From assembly GCA_003153935.1 (NCBI GenBank), contig PMCA01000004.1, positions 23,757-87,756 of the forward strand: a DNA stretch of 64,000 nucleotides, given 5' to 3'. Shown in pieces: positions 39,991-49,084 of this stretch. A model generated the notes under the pieces. The model did no database searches. It was given only the letters and a program-made list of their open reading frames with translations, and was not told where the DNA came from. This DNA is from Elusimicrobiota bacterium (lineage in GTDB: Bacteria; CAYTYR01; UBA6262). Each line of letters starts with the position of its first letter. Positions within the stretch are counted from its first letter, which is position 1. The translations under genes were made by a program, and so were the position numbers.

Positions 39991-39992
39991 TA

Positions 39993-40853
39993 TTATTTAG
40001 TCCTCTGCTTGGCAGCGGTAGCATTGGCGATCGTGTTCAGGATCATAATGATAATGAATAAAATAACCCCGGTAGCAAAAAGCGCCTGGCGGTGCTCGCC
40101 GCTGGCGTAGCCCATTTCCAGGGCGATATTAGAAGTCAGGGTCCTGACCGGATCCAGTACGGAATGGGGGATACTGACAGCGTTCCCGGCGATCATGATC
40201 ACCGCCATGGTCTCGCCTATAGCCCGGCCCATACCCAGGATGATACTGGCGATTATCCCTGATTTAGCCGATGGCAGGGTGACCATTTTGGTGGTTTGCC
40301 ATTTAGTAGCTCCCAAGGCGATAGATCCCTCCCGGTAACTGCGCGGTACTGCCTGCAAAGAGTCAATGGAAATGCTGATGATCGTGGGCAGGATCATAAT
40401 ACCAAGGATGATCGAAGCGGCCAGGACGGAAAGACCGGAACCGCCAAGGTGTTCCCGGATAAAAGGTACCAGGATAATAACGCCCATGAAACCGTAGACC
40501 ACGGAGGGGATACCGGCTAAGAGCTCGATGATGGGTTTGATGATCTGGCGCAGGCGTAAACTGGAGAATTCGGTCAGGAAGATCGCGCAAGCCAGGCCAA
40601 AAGGGATGCCGATTATCAAGGAACCGGCGGTTACCGCCAGCGAACCTATGATCATTGGCAATAAACCGAAACTTTGTTCGGTAGGATACCAGTCCAGGCC
40701 GAAAAGGAACTTATTAACGCCGTATTTGAACATGATCGGCATTCCCTCTTTAAAGATAAAAAGGGTGATGATAGCCAGGATGGAAATAGCGGAAAGGGCT
40801 ATCATTAATAAGGCCAGCTGGATCAGTTTTTCGTTTCTCTCCAGAGTAGTCAT
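39993..40853 (-). CDS. pstC: Phosphate ABC transporter permease PstC1
   Basis: The 286-residue permease shows six helices, the PstC-type opening with a long first periplasmic loop (YGVNKFLFGLDWYPTEQSFGLLPMI in part) and the coupling motif [19 protein letters not shown]. It overlaps pstS1 by 4 bases. With PstA1 and the PstB1/PstB2 pair it makes the second Pst system of this locus. Confidence 0.93.
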   Translation of the reverse strand: MTTLERNEKLIQLALLMIALSAISILAIITLFIFKEGMPIMFKYGVNKFLFGLDWYPTEQSFGLLPMIIGSLAVTAGSLIIGIPFGLACAIFLTEFSSLRLRQIIKPIIELLAGIPSVVYGFMGVIILVPFIREHLGGSGLSVLAASIILGIMILPTIISISIDSLQAVPRSYREGSIALGATKWQTTKMVTLPSAKSGIIASIILGMGRAIGETMAVIMIAGNAVSIPHSVLDPVRTLTSNIALEMGYASGEHRQALFATGVILFIIIMILNTIANATAAKQRTK

Positions 40854-41641
40854 TTGGCGGCGATCAAACCTTCTTTTCTTATTAATTCCTGCCCTTCAGC
40901 TGAAAGGACAAAATCAATAAATTCCTTAGTTTCACCGGCTGGTTCATCCTTGGTTACGAACAAGAAAGGCCGGACCAGTTTATATTTTTTAGTAATTATA
41001 TTTTCATCGGTGGCCTTGACGCCGTCCAGGTTCATGGCTTTGACCTTTTCGCTGACCAGTCCCAGTGAGATATAGCCGATAGCATAAGGATCACCGGAAA
41101 CGATCTCCCGGACCGTGCCGTTAGAATCTTCGACGATGCAACCCCTGAAGATCCGAACCTTTTTCATCACTAGTTCCTGGAAAGCGCCGCGGGTGCCCGA
41201 ACCTTCTTCTCGTGTGACCACGTCGATATTTTTATTCTGGCCGCCCAGCTCTTCCCAGTTGCGTATTTTTCCGGCAAAAATCTGTTTAACCTGTTCGATG
41301 CTAAGATTATTGATTAAATTACTAGGGTGCACAATGATCGCTAAACCGTCACGGGCGACAACAATCTCATGTAGAACTTTCTCTTCCGGTTTGAGTTCTC
41401 GGCTGGAGGTGCCGATGTCAGCCGCGCCGCTTAAGGCGGCCTGGATGCCGGCGCTGGAGCCGCCGCCCTGGACATTGACTACGCGCCCAGGATGTTCCTC
41501 CATATAGACTTCAGACCACTTATCGGCAAAGGGCTGGACGCTGGTGGACCCGGCTACGGTGATACCTTTCTGGCTGGCATTGCGCCCGCAGCCAACCAGG
41601 AAAAGCAGGCATAAAAAAAAGACAAGCAGTTTGCGTTTCAT
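40850..41641 (-). CDS. pstS: Phosphate-binding lipoprotein PstS1
   Basis: The 263-residue product has a lipoprotein signal with lipobox FLVGC (Cys18), then the PstS phosphate-binding pattern AGSTSVQPFADKW, QGGGSSAGIQAALSGAADIG and REEGSGTRGAF. It captures phosphate at the membrane for PstC1A1. It is lipid-anchored, whereas PstS2 has a cleavable signal. The gene follows arsC by 40 bases. Confidence 0.92.
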   Translation of the reverse strand: MKRKLLVFFLCLLFLVGCGRNASQKGITVAGSTSVQPFADKWSEVYMEEHPGRVVNVQGGGSSAGIQAALSGAADIGTSSRELKPEEKVLHEIVVARDGLAIIVHPSNLINNLSIEQVKQIFAGKIRNWEELGGQNKNIDVVTREEGSGTRGAFQELVMKKVRIFRGCIVEDSNGTVREIVSGDPYAIGYISLGLVSEKVKAMNLDGVKATDENIITKKYKLVRPFLFVTKDEPAGETKEFIDFVLSAEGQELIRKEGLIAAK

Positions 41642-41681
41642 ATGGGCGCATTATAGCAGTTTTCAAGGTCGGGTTCAATGA

Positions 41682-42077
41682 TTATTTAATTTCTTTGATC
41701 AGAGTCAATACTTTTTGTTCAATTTCATCCCTGATCGGTCTTATTTTTTCCAAGGGCTGGCCCTTAGGGTCGGCCAGGGCCCAATTGATCATTTTGGCGC
41801 CGGGAATAAAGGGACAGGTATCACCGCAGCCCATGGTAATCGCATAATCGATCTTGAGATTTATGAACTTTGACAGTTCCTTGGGCCGGGTTTGGCCTAA
41901 ATCGATGTTTTTTTCTTTCATAGCTTCAACCACTACCGGGTTTATCTGGGTGGCCGGTTTGGTCCCCGCGCTATAGGCAGTAAGCTTGTCTGCGCCGTGG
42001 AATTTGGCGAAGCCCTCTGCCATCTGGCTGCGGCCGGCGTTCTCGGTGCAAATGAAAAGAAGCGTTTTCTGGGTCAT
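41682..42077 (-). CDS. arsC: Arsenate reductase, thioredoxin-coupled (LMW-phosphatase fold)
   Basis: The 131-residue protein has the P-loop CTENAGRSQ (Cys10, Arg16) and the redox cysteine region [12 protein letters not shown], giving the three-cysteine relay of thioredoxin-type ArsC, plus the general acid in ALADPKG. It reduces arsenate to arsenite. Placement between the two Pst sets, overlapping pstB3 by 4 bases, makes sense: arsenate enters through phosphate transporters. No arsenite exporter is in the window. Confidence 0.9.
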   Translation of the reverse strand: MTQKTLLFICTENAGRSQMAEGFAKFHGADKLTAYSAGTKPATQINPVVVEAMKEKNIDLGQTRPKELSKFINLKIDYAITMGCGDTCPFIPGAKMINWALADPKGQPLEKIRPIRDEIEQKVLTLIKEIK

Positions 42078-42835
42078 CCGAACCTCCCGGTTATGTAGTC
42101 TTCTGTCTGTTTTTTTGCCGGATTGGTGAATATCTTTTCCGTTTTATCAAATTCGATCAATTCTCCCAGCAGGAAGAAGCCGGTGTAATCGGAAATACGC
42201 GCGGCTTGCTGCATATTATGGGTGACTATGGCGATGGTATATTTTTCTTTAAGCTCATTGATTAATTCTTCGATCTTGGCGGTGGAGATGGGGTCCAGGG
42301 CTGAGCAGGGTTCATCGAACAGTATCACTTCGGGCTCTATAGCCAGGGCCCGGGCGATGCATAATCTTTGCTGTTGCCCACCTGACAATTCGGAAGCGTT
42401 AGCGTCCAGCCGGTCCTGTACTTCTTCCCACAGGGCGGAATTTTTCAGGCTGGTTTCCACCCGGTCAATGATCTCTCCTTTATTGTTAATACCATTGATG
42501 CGCAGGCCGTAGGCAATATTGTCAAATATCGATTTGGGAAAGGGATTGGATTTCTGGAAGACCATGCCGATCTTGCGGCGTATCTCCACCACGTCAACTT
42601 CCGGCGCGTAAATATCCTGCCCGTCCAGGAGGATCGCGCCTTCGACCCGACTGCCTATTATTATATCGTTCATCCGGTTCAAAATGCGAATAAAAGTGGA
42701 TTTACCGCAACCGGAAGGGCCGATGACCGCCGTCACCTTATTGCTTTCAATGCCCATGTTAATGTCTTTCAGCGCCAGGTTCTGCCCATAATAGAAATTA
42801 AGGTTTTTTACTTCCATGCGGTTTGTGGTTACCAC
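42074..42835 (-). CDS. pstB: Phosphate ABC transporter ATPase PstB3 (canonical)
   Basis: The 253-residue ATPase has every expected residue: Walker [11 protein letters not shown]-loop VFQKSNPFP, signature [15 protein letters not shown], Walker B VILFDEP and H-loop VTHNMQQ. It can therefore work as the usual homodimer with PstC2A2. It overlaps pstA2 by 7 bases and arsC by 4. The contrast with PstB1 and PstB2 is clear. Confidence 0.95.
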   Translation of the reverse strand: MVTTNRMEVKNLNFYYGQNLALKDINMGIESNKVTAVIGPSGCGKSTFIRILNRMNDIIIGSRVEGAILLDGQDIYAPEVDVVEIRRKIGMVFQKSNPFPKSIFDNIAYGLRINGINNKGEIIDRVETSLKNSALWEEVQDRLDANASELSGGQQQRLCIARALAIEPEVILFDEPCSALDPISTAKIEELINELKEKYTIAIVTHNMQQAARISDYTGFFLLGELIEFDKTEKIFTNPAKKQTEDYITGRFG

Positions 42836-43692
42836 TTCTTTTTCCTCCTGTAATAGTTGCGGATAACGATGGCTATCATATTGATTCCCAGGACCAGGAC
42901 TATCAAGACCAGGGAGGCGCCATAGGCGATGGCTTTTTGTTCTTTGGGATGACTGCCCTCGGTCATTAAAGCGTATATATGATAAGGAAGGGCCATAACT
43001 TCACTGAAAACCGAATTGGGCAGTTTCATGGTGTAAAAAGTCGCCGCGGTGAATAATATCGGAGCAGTTTCACCGGCCACCCGGCCAACCCCGAGGATGG
43101 CCCCGGTAATGATGCCGCCGATGGCGTTAGGCAGGACTATCTTGTAAATGGTCTGCCACTTGGTTGCGCCCAAAGCCAGTGACGCTTCGCGGAAACCGTT
43201 TGGCACTAACAGTAAGGCTTCTTCACTGGCGCGAATAATTACAGGCAGGATCATAATGCCAAGTGTTAAACTTCCGGAAAGTATGGAAACGCCGAATTTA
43301 CAATAATTGACGAATAAAGCCAAGCCGAATAAACCAAAAACTATGGATGGTACGCTGGCCAGGTTACTGATGCCGATGCGGATCAGGCGGATGACCTTGC
43401 CCTGGACGGCGTATTCGGTCATGTAGATAGCGGCCATGATACCTAACGGCAGAGCAAAAAGGATGGCCCCCATGGTTAAGTAGAAAGTGCCAAGGATGGC
43501 GGGAAAGATCCCGCCGGAAGTCATGCCATTCTCCGGCATTTTGGTCAGGAATCCCCAGTTGATAACCTTAATGCCCCGCACAAATAAAAAATAAAGCAGA
43601 ATGCCCAATATTATAAAGATTATAAGCGCTGAAGTCCTTAGCGCCAGGAATCCCATTTGTTGTTTAATTTCCCGCCATTTGCGGTTATCCAT
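42829..43692 (-). CDS. pstA: Phosphate ABC transporter permease PstA2
   Basis: The 287-residue permease has about six helices, [22 protein letters not shown] as the coupling loop and [27 protein letters not shown]. It shares one base with pstC2. It belongs to the first Pst set (PstS2, PstC2, PstA2, PstB3), which is nearest the Pho-box promoter. Confidence 0.93.
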   Translation of the reverse strand: MDNRKWREIKQQMGFLALRTSALIIFIILGILLYFLFVRGIKVINWGFLTKMPENGMTSGGIFPAILGTFYLTMGAILFALPLGIMAAIYMTEYAVQGKVIRLIRIGISNLASVPSIVFGLFGLALFVNYCKFGVSILSGSLTLGIMILPVIIRASEEALLLVPNGFREASLALGATKWQTIYKIVLPNAIGGIITGAILGVGRVAGETAPILFTAATFYTMKLPNSVFSEVMALPYHIYALMTEGSHPKEQKAIAYGASLVLIVLVLGINMIAIVIRNYYRRKKKW

Positions 43693-44576
43693 TACACGAT
43701 CCTTTTCCTGAACCGCTGGGCGATCAGGTCAGCGATAATATTAAAAATAAGGGTCAGGATGAAAAGCACGATGGCGATAGCGAAAAGAGAGTAATAGTGA
43801 TCACTGCCGATAGCAGTCTCACCCATCTCCGCGGCGATGGTAGCGGTCATGGTCCTGACCGGCTGCAGGAAGCCGTGGGGAATGACGGCGGCACCACCGC
43901 CGACCATGAGCACGGTCATGGTTTCGCCGATGGCCCGGCCCATACCCAGTATCACCGCTGAACTTATCCCCGAGAAAGCGGCCGGGACGGTTACTTTGAT
44001 GATAGTTTCCCATTTATTAGCGCCCAGGGCGTAGGAGGCTTCTTTGAAACCCCGCGGAACCGCGGAAATACAGTCTTCGGAAATGCTGGTGATAGTAGGA
44101 ATAGCCATTATTCCAAGGAGAATGCTGGCATTTAAAGCGTTAAGACCGGTGGGTAATCCAAAAGCCGATTGCAGGAAAGGAGCGATCACCACCATGCCGA
44201 AGAAACCCAGTACTACGGACGGGAAACCGGCCAGGACCTCGACCGTAGGTTTCAGTATCTCCTTCATACGCGGGGAGGCGATCTCCGATATATAAATAGC
44301 GGCTCCGAGTCCTAACGGGACTGCCACAATGATTGAGCCGATAGTGACCCATAAAGATCCCATGATCAGCGGGAAAGCGCCGAACTCAGGCGGATCGAAG
44401 GTAGGGTACCAGTGCCGGCCGAATAAAAAATCCGCTACCTTGATATCCTTAAAGAGAGGCAGACCCTCTTTGAACAAAACAATGACGATTCCCAATAGGA
44501 AAATATTCGAGAGGAAGGCAAAGGCCAGGAAAAACCATTCTAATAATTTTTCTTTTGTCTTATTTAAGATCATCAT
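43692..44576 (-). CDS. pstC: Phosphate ABC transporter permease PstC2
   Basis: The 294-residue permease has six helices, the long first periplasmic loop (VADFLFGRHWYPTFDPPEF in part) and the coupling motif FKEASYALGANKWETIIKV. Two ATG codons in tandem (44574-44576 and next) make the start uncertain by one residue. It is separated from pstS2 by 116 bases that contain a terminator hairpin. Confidence 0.93.
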   Translation of the reverse strand: MMILNKTKEKLLEWFFLAFAFLSNIFLLGIVIVLFKEGLPLFKDIKVADFLFGRHWYPTFDPPEFGAFPLIMGSLWVTIGSIIVAVPLGLGAAIYISEIASPRMKEILKPTVEVLAGFPSVVLGFFGMVVIAPFLQSAFGLPTGLNALNASILLGIMAIPTITSISEDCISAVPRGFKEASYALGANKWETIIKVTVPAAFSGISSAVILGMGRAIGETMTVLMVGGGAAVIPHGFLQPVRTMTATIAAEMGETAIGSDHYYSLFAIAIVLFILTLIFNIIADLIAQRFRKRIV

Positions 44577-44609
44577 CAGTTCCTTGACCGCTATTATAGC
44601 ACTTCTATT

Positions 44610-44664
44610 AAAAAAAGCAATTGGCTAAAGGCGCTGGAATAGGGGATTCCAAGCACCTTTAGCC
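44610..44664 (-). terminator. Intrinsic terminator/attenuator between pstS2 and pstC2
   Basis: On the minus strand a long stem (GGCTAAAGG with CCTTTAGCC at the base, 44623-44664, extended through GGAAT/ATTCC) is followed by AATTGC and seven T (44616-44610). Partial read-through would give more PstS2 than permease, a usual arrangement for binding proteins. Confidence 0.8.
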
Positions 44665-44692
44665 TGGGTGTAAACATATGGGATTACTATGT

Positions 44693-45508
44693 TTACTTTA
44701 CCGCGACAAAACCCTGGTCTTCGACCATTTTCTGGCCTTCCGGGCTCATAATATAGTCGATAAATTGCTTAGCTAAGCCCTTAGGATCACCGTTGGTATA
44801 CATATATAACGGCCGGCTGATAGGATACTTACCGCTGATGACAGTTTCTTTATTCGCGGTTATGCCGTTAACTACCAGAGCTTTTATCTCATCGGTCACG
44901 TAACCTAAACCAACATAACCGATCGCGCCGGGGGTGCTGGCTACAGTGGTCAATACAGCCTGGTTTGAGGCCAGCATCAGGGCATCTTCCCGTACTTTTG
45001 ACCCTTTCAGCACTTTTTCGTTGAAAACTTCAAAGGTGCCGCTGGAGGAATCTCGTGATACCACTACTAATGAACCGCCGGATCCACCCGCATCGCTCCA
45101 TTTAAGTATCTCACCCGAGTATATTTTCTTCAGGGTGTCCAGGTTGATGCTGTTAATGTTATTAGCTTTATTCACGATCACGCAAATACCGTCTTTGGCA
45201 ATGATGTTAGCGAACATGGTCACGCCTTTGCCCCGGGCGGTAGCGATCTCTTTGGCTTTCGCCGCGCGGGAAGAATCCCCGATATCCACGGTTCCATCAA
45301 CGATCGCCTGGATGCCGACTCCCGAACCTCCGCCTCTGACGCTCACATCAACAGACGGATTCGCTTTCATGAAATCTTCCGCCCCTTTCTGGGCGATCGG
45401 TAGTACGGTGGTCGAGCCGCTTAAGGTCAGTTTCTGACCGGCTGTTAAATTGCCGGCCAGCAGGCCCACCAGGCCTAACAAACATATTGTTTTTATGATT
45501 TTCTTCAT
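44693..45508 (-). CDS. pstS: Periplasmic phosphate-binding protein PstS2
   Basis: The 271-residue product has a cleavable signal (about 1-23, ending LTAG) and the PstS pattern LSGSTTVLPIAQKG, RGGGSGVGIQAIVDGTVDIG and SRDSSSGTFEVF. It is a soluble periplasmic phosphate carrier. AAAGGAGAAAAAG precedes the start. It is directly downstream of the porin gene by 17 bases, so outer and inner membrane uptake steps are expressed together. Confidence 0.93.
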   Translation of the reverse strand: MKKIIKTICLLGLVGLLAGNLTAGQKLTLSGSTTVLPIAQKGAEDFMKANPSVDVSVRGGGSGVGIQAIVDGTVDIGDSSRAAKAKEIATARGKGVTMFANIIAKDGICVIVNKANNINSINLDTLKKIYSGEILKWSDAGGSGGSLVVVSRDSSSGTFEVFNEKVLKGSKVREDALMLASNQAVLTTVASTPGAIGYVGLGYVTDEIKALVVNGITANKETVISGKYPISRPLYMYTNGDPKGLAKQFIDYIMSPEGQKMVEDQGFVAVK

Positions 45509-45525
45509 CTTTTTCTCCTTTTATA

Positions 45526-46593
45526 TTATTGTGCGAATACGCGCGCGAAACTCCAGGCGATCTGTCCCAGGTATTGAGTGGTCGTGGCTACCGTGCTGTC
45601 CTCAGGCTTGTCCTGCTGGTAGTTCAACTGCAATAAAACGCCTTTAGTCAGAGCGTAGTTTACGCCTATTATAGTAGTAGCCACTTTGTCATTGGCTTTA
45701 TCTTTATTAGGATCCCAGCTGTCATATCTGGCCAAAACGGTCCATTCAGGGGTGATCTGGTAAGAAGGCATGATAGAGTAACCGCTCTTCTTCACATTCG
45801 TGTAGGTATTCGTGGTAGTACTATAGGTATCGACATTCTGGCCTATATATTCCGCCCACATATCGAACGGACCATAGGCGGTGCGGAGCATGCCGACCGC
45901 CAAATGATTCTTATTATAAGCGGTATTGCCGATCGGGGTAACGGTACCCTGCAATTCACTCTTGTAGCTGCCGCCAACCGTGATACCCGGCACAGGAATG
46001 ACCCTGACATCAGCTACGAAAGCCGGCTCGGTATTGATATCCGGGCTCAGTTCCTTCTTGTAGCCTTCTCCATTATATATACCGGCTTCATAAGAACCAT
46101 AACCCATGGGGAAATAGCCATTGAGGATGATCCCGTTATCCGCAGAAGCATCGATGCCGTTCTTATCGATGAATTCCTTTTCAATAATACGGTAATCATA
46201 GTCATAGATCAAACCTACGTAGTTCTTCTGCAAGCCGACCGTCAGTTTGCTTTCCGGCAGATAGAAGGGGAGATCCACATAGCTTTCTTTCAACTTGATA
46301 CCGGCTCCATTCACGTAATTGCTGGTTTTGTCGGAATAAAAATCCGCGGTCCATTGCCCTTTAATGGTATCAGTGAACTGATAGGCGTAACGGACATAGC
46401 CACGGTCGACGGAAAAGCCGGCATCGGTTACAGTTTTGTCAGTTTTAGTTGGTCCTTGCAAGTCCTTGCTGACCACTCTGGTTCTTAGCCAGTTCGTTCC
46501 GGAAAAGGTCCAGTCACCGGCTGCCGCAAAGGCTATTTGACTTAAACTTAGAGCTAAACACGAAATAAACAGTATTTTTACTAACTTACGCAT
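45526..46593 (-). CDS. Outer-membrane porin, phosphate-selective type
   Basis: The 355-residue protein has a signal peptide (about 1-23, ending AFA) and an alternating, aromatic-rich beta-barrel pattern (DRGYVRYAYQF, GQWTADFYS, YEAGIYNGEG, WTVLARYDSW). It resembles OprO/OprP-type porins. It ends ARVFAQ rather than in a terminal aromatic residue. Its promoter carries five 11-bp-spaced Pho repeats, and pstS2 follows, both supporting phosphate or polyphosphate uptake. Substrate preference is inferred from context. Confidence 0.82.
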   Translation of the reverse strand: MRKLVKILFISCLALSLSQIAFAAAGDWTFSGTNWLRTRVVSKDLQGPTKTDKTVTDAGFSVDRGYVRYAYQFTDTIKGQWTADFYSDKTSNYVNGAGIKLKESYVDLPFYLPESKLTVGLQKNYVGLIYDYDYRIIEKEFIDKNGIDASADNGIILNGYFPMGYGSYEAGIYNGEGYKKELSPDINTEPAFVADVRVIPVPGITVGGSYKSELQGTVTPIGNTAYNKNHLAVGMLRTAYGPFDMWAEYIGQNVDTYSTTTNTYTNVKKSGYSIMPSYQITPEWTVLARYDSWDPNKDKANDKVATTIIGVNYALTKGVLLQLNYQQDKPEDSTVATTTQYLGQIAWSFARVFAQ

Positions 46594-46682
46594 TACATCC
46601 TCCTTGAATTAGATTCGATTTACTTGCTGTGAAGCCGAACTCGCACCTCCTTCCATTCAGGTAGTATGATAACTAACTGTTA

Positions 46683-46748
46683 CTTATGACTTAATTATAT
46701 TAAATGCGCATTACCGGTAAATTACCTGTAGGTTAAATCTAAGTTAAA
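46683..46748 (-). promoter_or_regulatory. Pho-box promoter of the porin-pst operon
   Basis: On the minus strand five hexamers repeat exactly every 11 bases: TTTAAC (46748-46743), TTTAAC (46737-46732), GGTAAT (46726-46721), GGTAAT (46715-46710), TTTAAT (46704-46699). Ten bases later CATAAG (46688-46683) can serve as -10. There is no -35 match, as expected for PhoB-type activation. The first repeats lie inside the 3' end of the REC gene. Confidence 0.7.
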
Positions 46749-47126
46749 GTAACTGACCGGGTTTTTCATCGTTTTATTGATCAAACTGGTCAATTCGGCG
46801 ATATCAAAAGGCTTGATCACATATTCGCTGGCCCCTAACTTAAAAGAGTTGGCGATCCGGTCTTTTTGTTTGAGGGCGCTGATGATTACCACCGGTATCT
46901 TGGATAACCTCATGTTGCGTTTTAACAAAAGCAGGATATCCAGCCCGCTCAACCCCGGCAGCATCAGGTCCAGCAGTATAACATCCGGCTTAACTGATTT
47001 AGCGGTCTCCAGGACATGATCCCCGTCATACAGGCCGACGCAGGTGAACCCGGCTTTTTCCAGGTTGTAAGTCAGAAGTTCAACGATGTCTTTATCGTCA
47101 TCAATGATCATTATCTTTTTAGCCAT
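46722..47126 (-). CDS. Stand-alone receiver (REC) response regulator
   Basis: The 134-residue protein is a CheY-like receiver with no output domain: acidic pair Asp10-Asp11, phospho-acceptor Asp53 (LLDLMLPGLSG), a Ser/Thr-type switch in VVIISALKQ and Lys in YVIKPF. Its sequence is close to the receiver of PhoB 2 kb upstream (DIVELLTYNLEKAGF versus DIVELIQYNLEKENF), suggesting duplication of phoB followed by loss of the DNA-binding domain. It has its own Pho-box promoter. It may be a phosphate sink for PhoR or part of a relay. Confidence 0.88.
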   Translation of the reverse strand: MAKKIMIIDDDKDIVELLTYNLEKAGFTCVGLYDGDHVLETAKSVKPDVILLDLMLPGLSGLDILLLLKRNMRLSKIPVVIISALKQKDRIANSFKLGASEYVIKPFDIAELTSLINKTMKNPVSYFNLDLTYR

Positions 47127-47181
47127 GTTTTTTATCCCAGTCCTCTGGGATTCCTCCTCTATTTTTTAATTGTCTGGGATA

Positions 47182-47236
47182 ATTATAACGGAGCGATACT
47201 AAATAGGAATTAAGAGTAAGTTAAATCCGGGTAAAA
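47182..47236 (-). promoter_or_regulatory. Pho-box promoter of the REC gene
   Basis: Minus-strand hexamers every 11 bases: TTTTAC (47236-47231), TTTAAC (47225-47220), CTTAAT (47214-47209), TTTAGT (47203-47198). Exactly 10 bases later comes a perfect TATAAT (47187-47182). No -35. Confidence 0.72.
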
Positions 47237-47269
47237 CAAAACCCCCTGTTTAAGAGCTAAACAGGGGGT
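47233..47269 (-). terminator. Intrinsic terminator of phoBR
   Basis: Perfect 12-bp stem (ACCCCCTGTTTA with TAAACAGGGGGT, 47241-47269), followed on the minus strand by TTTTGTTTTA. Confidence 0.85.
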
Positions 47270-47277
47270 AGATTTTA

Positions 47278-47308
47278 TGAATTTGTGAAATAGTGAATGG
47301 TGAATAGG
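47278..47308. repeat. Short degenerate TGAATRG-type repeat
   Basis: GTGAAATAG, GTGAATGG and TGAATAGGG follow one another between phoR and its terminator. Such strings look like remnants of slippage and carry no ORF. Confidence 0.4.
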
Positions 47309-47317
47309 GAAAAGGGG

Positions 47318-49084
47318 TTAGAGGGGGAGAGTGAACCAGAAGGTAGAGCCTTTTTCTTCGACGCTTTCTACGCCGATACGGCCCTGATGGGCTTCGATGA
47401 TGTGTTTGACTATCGCTAAGCCCAGCCCGGTGCCGCCCAATTCGCGGGAGCGGGCTTTATCCACGCGGTAAAAACGTTCGAAAATACGGGGCAGGTCTTT
47501 GGCGGGGATGCCCTGGCCGGAGTCAGTCACCTGGATCTTTATTGAATCCGGCGCGGCGGTGGCGATAATAGTTACCGAGCCGTTCTCGCGGTTAAATTTA
47601 ATGGCGTTATCCAACAGGTTGATCAGCACCTGCTTAAGCTGGTCGCGGTCAGCGTTTATGGTTGGTAGAGAGGCCGGCAGCTGCCGCCGTAACTGGATCT
47701 TGGCTTTTTGCAGCTGCGGGCTGAAGCTTTCCGCGGTCTCCAGGATCAATTCCCGCAGGTCAACCGGCTGCAAGTTCGGTTGTATCTCCCGGGATTCGAT
47801 CTTGGAAAGCTCCAGTATGTCATCGATCAGTTTGCCCAGGCGCTGGGCATGGTCGTGAATGATATTAAGGAAGCGGCGATTATTATTCTTATCTTCCAGG
47901 GCGCCGTTCAGCAGGGTTTCCACGAAACCCCGGATAGAGGTGAGAGGCGTCCGCAGTTCGTGCGAAACATTGGAGATGAATTCCTTCCTGATATTTTCCA
48001 GTCTCCTGATCTCGGTAATGTCATGCATTACCAGTACGGCGCCGAAAGGCGTTTCTTCGCTGGTGAGGGGGCTGGCATAGATCAGGAATGTCTTCTGGAC
48101 CGGCAGCAACAAGGTTAGTTCGCTCTGCTGCGGCTGGCCGGAGCGCAAAACGTCATTAAGGATCTTATCCAGGTCATTGTTGCGGATAGCCTCCAGCAGC
48201 ATCTTGCCCTGAACCTCGGTCCTGGTTACGGAGAAAATATTTTCTATGGTCTTGTTGACCAGCAGGATGTTACCGCTGAGGTCGCAGGCAACCACTCCTT
48301 CGGTCATGCTGGAAATAATGGCGGTGAGTTTATTCTGTTCCCGCTTGATTTCCGACATCGTTCCTTGCAATTGCTGGAAGAGCTGGTTTAAGGACCGGGC
48401 CAGATTGCCTATCTCATCTTTGGTGAAGACCGGTATCTTCTGATTCAGGTCCCCGCGTATGGCATTTTGCGTTATTTGATTAATTTGCCGGATGGGTTTG
48501 GTGACAAAATAAGCGGAAATATATCCCAATATAATGGTAAGGAACAGAGCTAATAGTAACCCGAACCACAAATTGGACAGGGTATTAACTGTTAAATATT
48601 TTACTAGGGTAGTGGGCAGGGCGATCCGGATCACCCCGGTAATTTCACCGGTTCCGGTTTTAGCGGGAATAGCCGCGTAAAGCATGGGTTTAAGGACAGT
48701 GAAACTATAGCGGGTACTATATCCGATTTTACCGTTCAGGGCCTCGATAACTTCCGGCCGGGTGCCGTGGTTCTCCATAGTTTCCGGATTGGACTCGGAA
48801 TCCCCCAGCACGATCCCGTTTTTGGCGATAATAGTAATGCGGGAGTTGGTTTTCTGTTTTATTTTGAATATCAGGGGCTGGACTAGCTTAGGGTTTCCCT
48901 GGCTGATCAATTCCGCCGGGATGAATTCAGAGATCAACTGGGCGCGGGTGACCATTTCATCTTCCAATTGAAGCTTCGATTCCCGGCTCAATTTATGCAG
49001 GATAGTTATGGTAGTGAATGAGAATACCAATAATACCAGTAGCAGGTAGTTGAGGATCAATTTAGAGGTGAGGTTGATTTTCAT
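47318..49084 (-). CDS. phoR: Phosphate sensor histidine kinase PhoR
   Basis: The 588-residue kinase has TM1 (about 8-28), a periplasmic domain of roughly 135 residues, TM2 (about 170-192, LWFGLLLALFLTIILGYISAYF in part), HAMP, a PAS domain (about 255-360), the His375 motif NVSHELRTPLTSIRG, and an ATPase domain with LINLLDNAIKFN, DSGQGI and GTGLGLAIVKHI. Its ATG overlaps the phoB stop. Context (PhoB, Pst, PhoU, Pho boxes) identifies it as the phosphate-limitation kinase, though the large periplasmic domain differs from E. coli PhoR. Confidence 0.9.
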   Translation of the reverse strand: MKINLTSKLILNYLLLVLLVFSFTTITILHKLSRESKLQLEDEMVTRAQLISEFIPAELISQGNPKLVQPLIFKIKQKTNSRITIIAKNGIVLGDSESNPETMENHGTRPEVIEALNGKIGYSTRYSFTVLKPMLYAAIPAKTGTGEITGVIRIALPTTLVKYLTVNTLSNLWFGLLLALFLTIILGYISAYFVTKPIRQINQITQNAIRGDLNQKIPVFTKDEIGNLARSLNQLFQQLQGTMSEIKREQNKLTAIISSMTEGVVACDLSGNILLVNKTIENIFSVTRTEVQGKMLLEAIRNNDLDKILNDVLRSGQPQQSELTLLLPVQKTFLIYASPLTSEETPFGAVLVMHDITEIRRLENIRKEFISNVSHELRTPLTSIRGFVETLLNGALEDKNNNRRFLNIIHDHAQRLGKLIDDILELSKIESREIQPNLQPVDLRELILETAESFSPQLQKAKIQLRRQLPASLPTINADRDQLKQVLINLLDNAIKFNRENGSVTIIATAAPDSIKIQVTDSGQGIPAKDLPRIFERFYRVDKARSRELGGTGLGLAIVKHIIEAHQGRIGVESVEEKGSTFWFTLPL

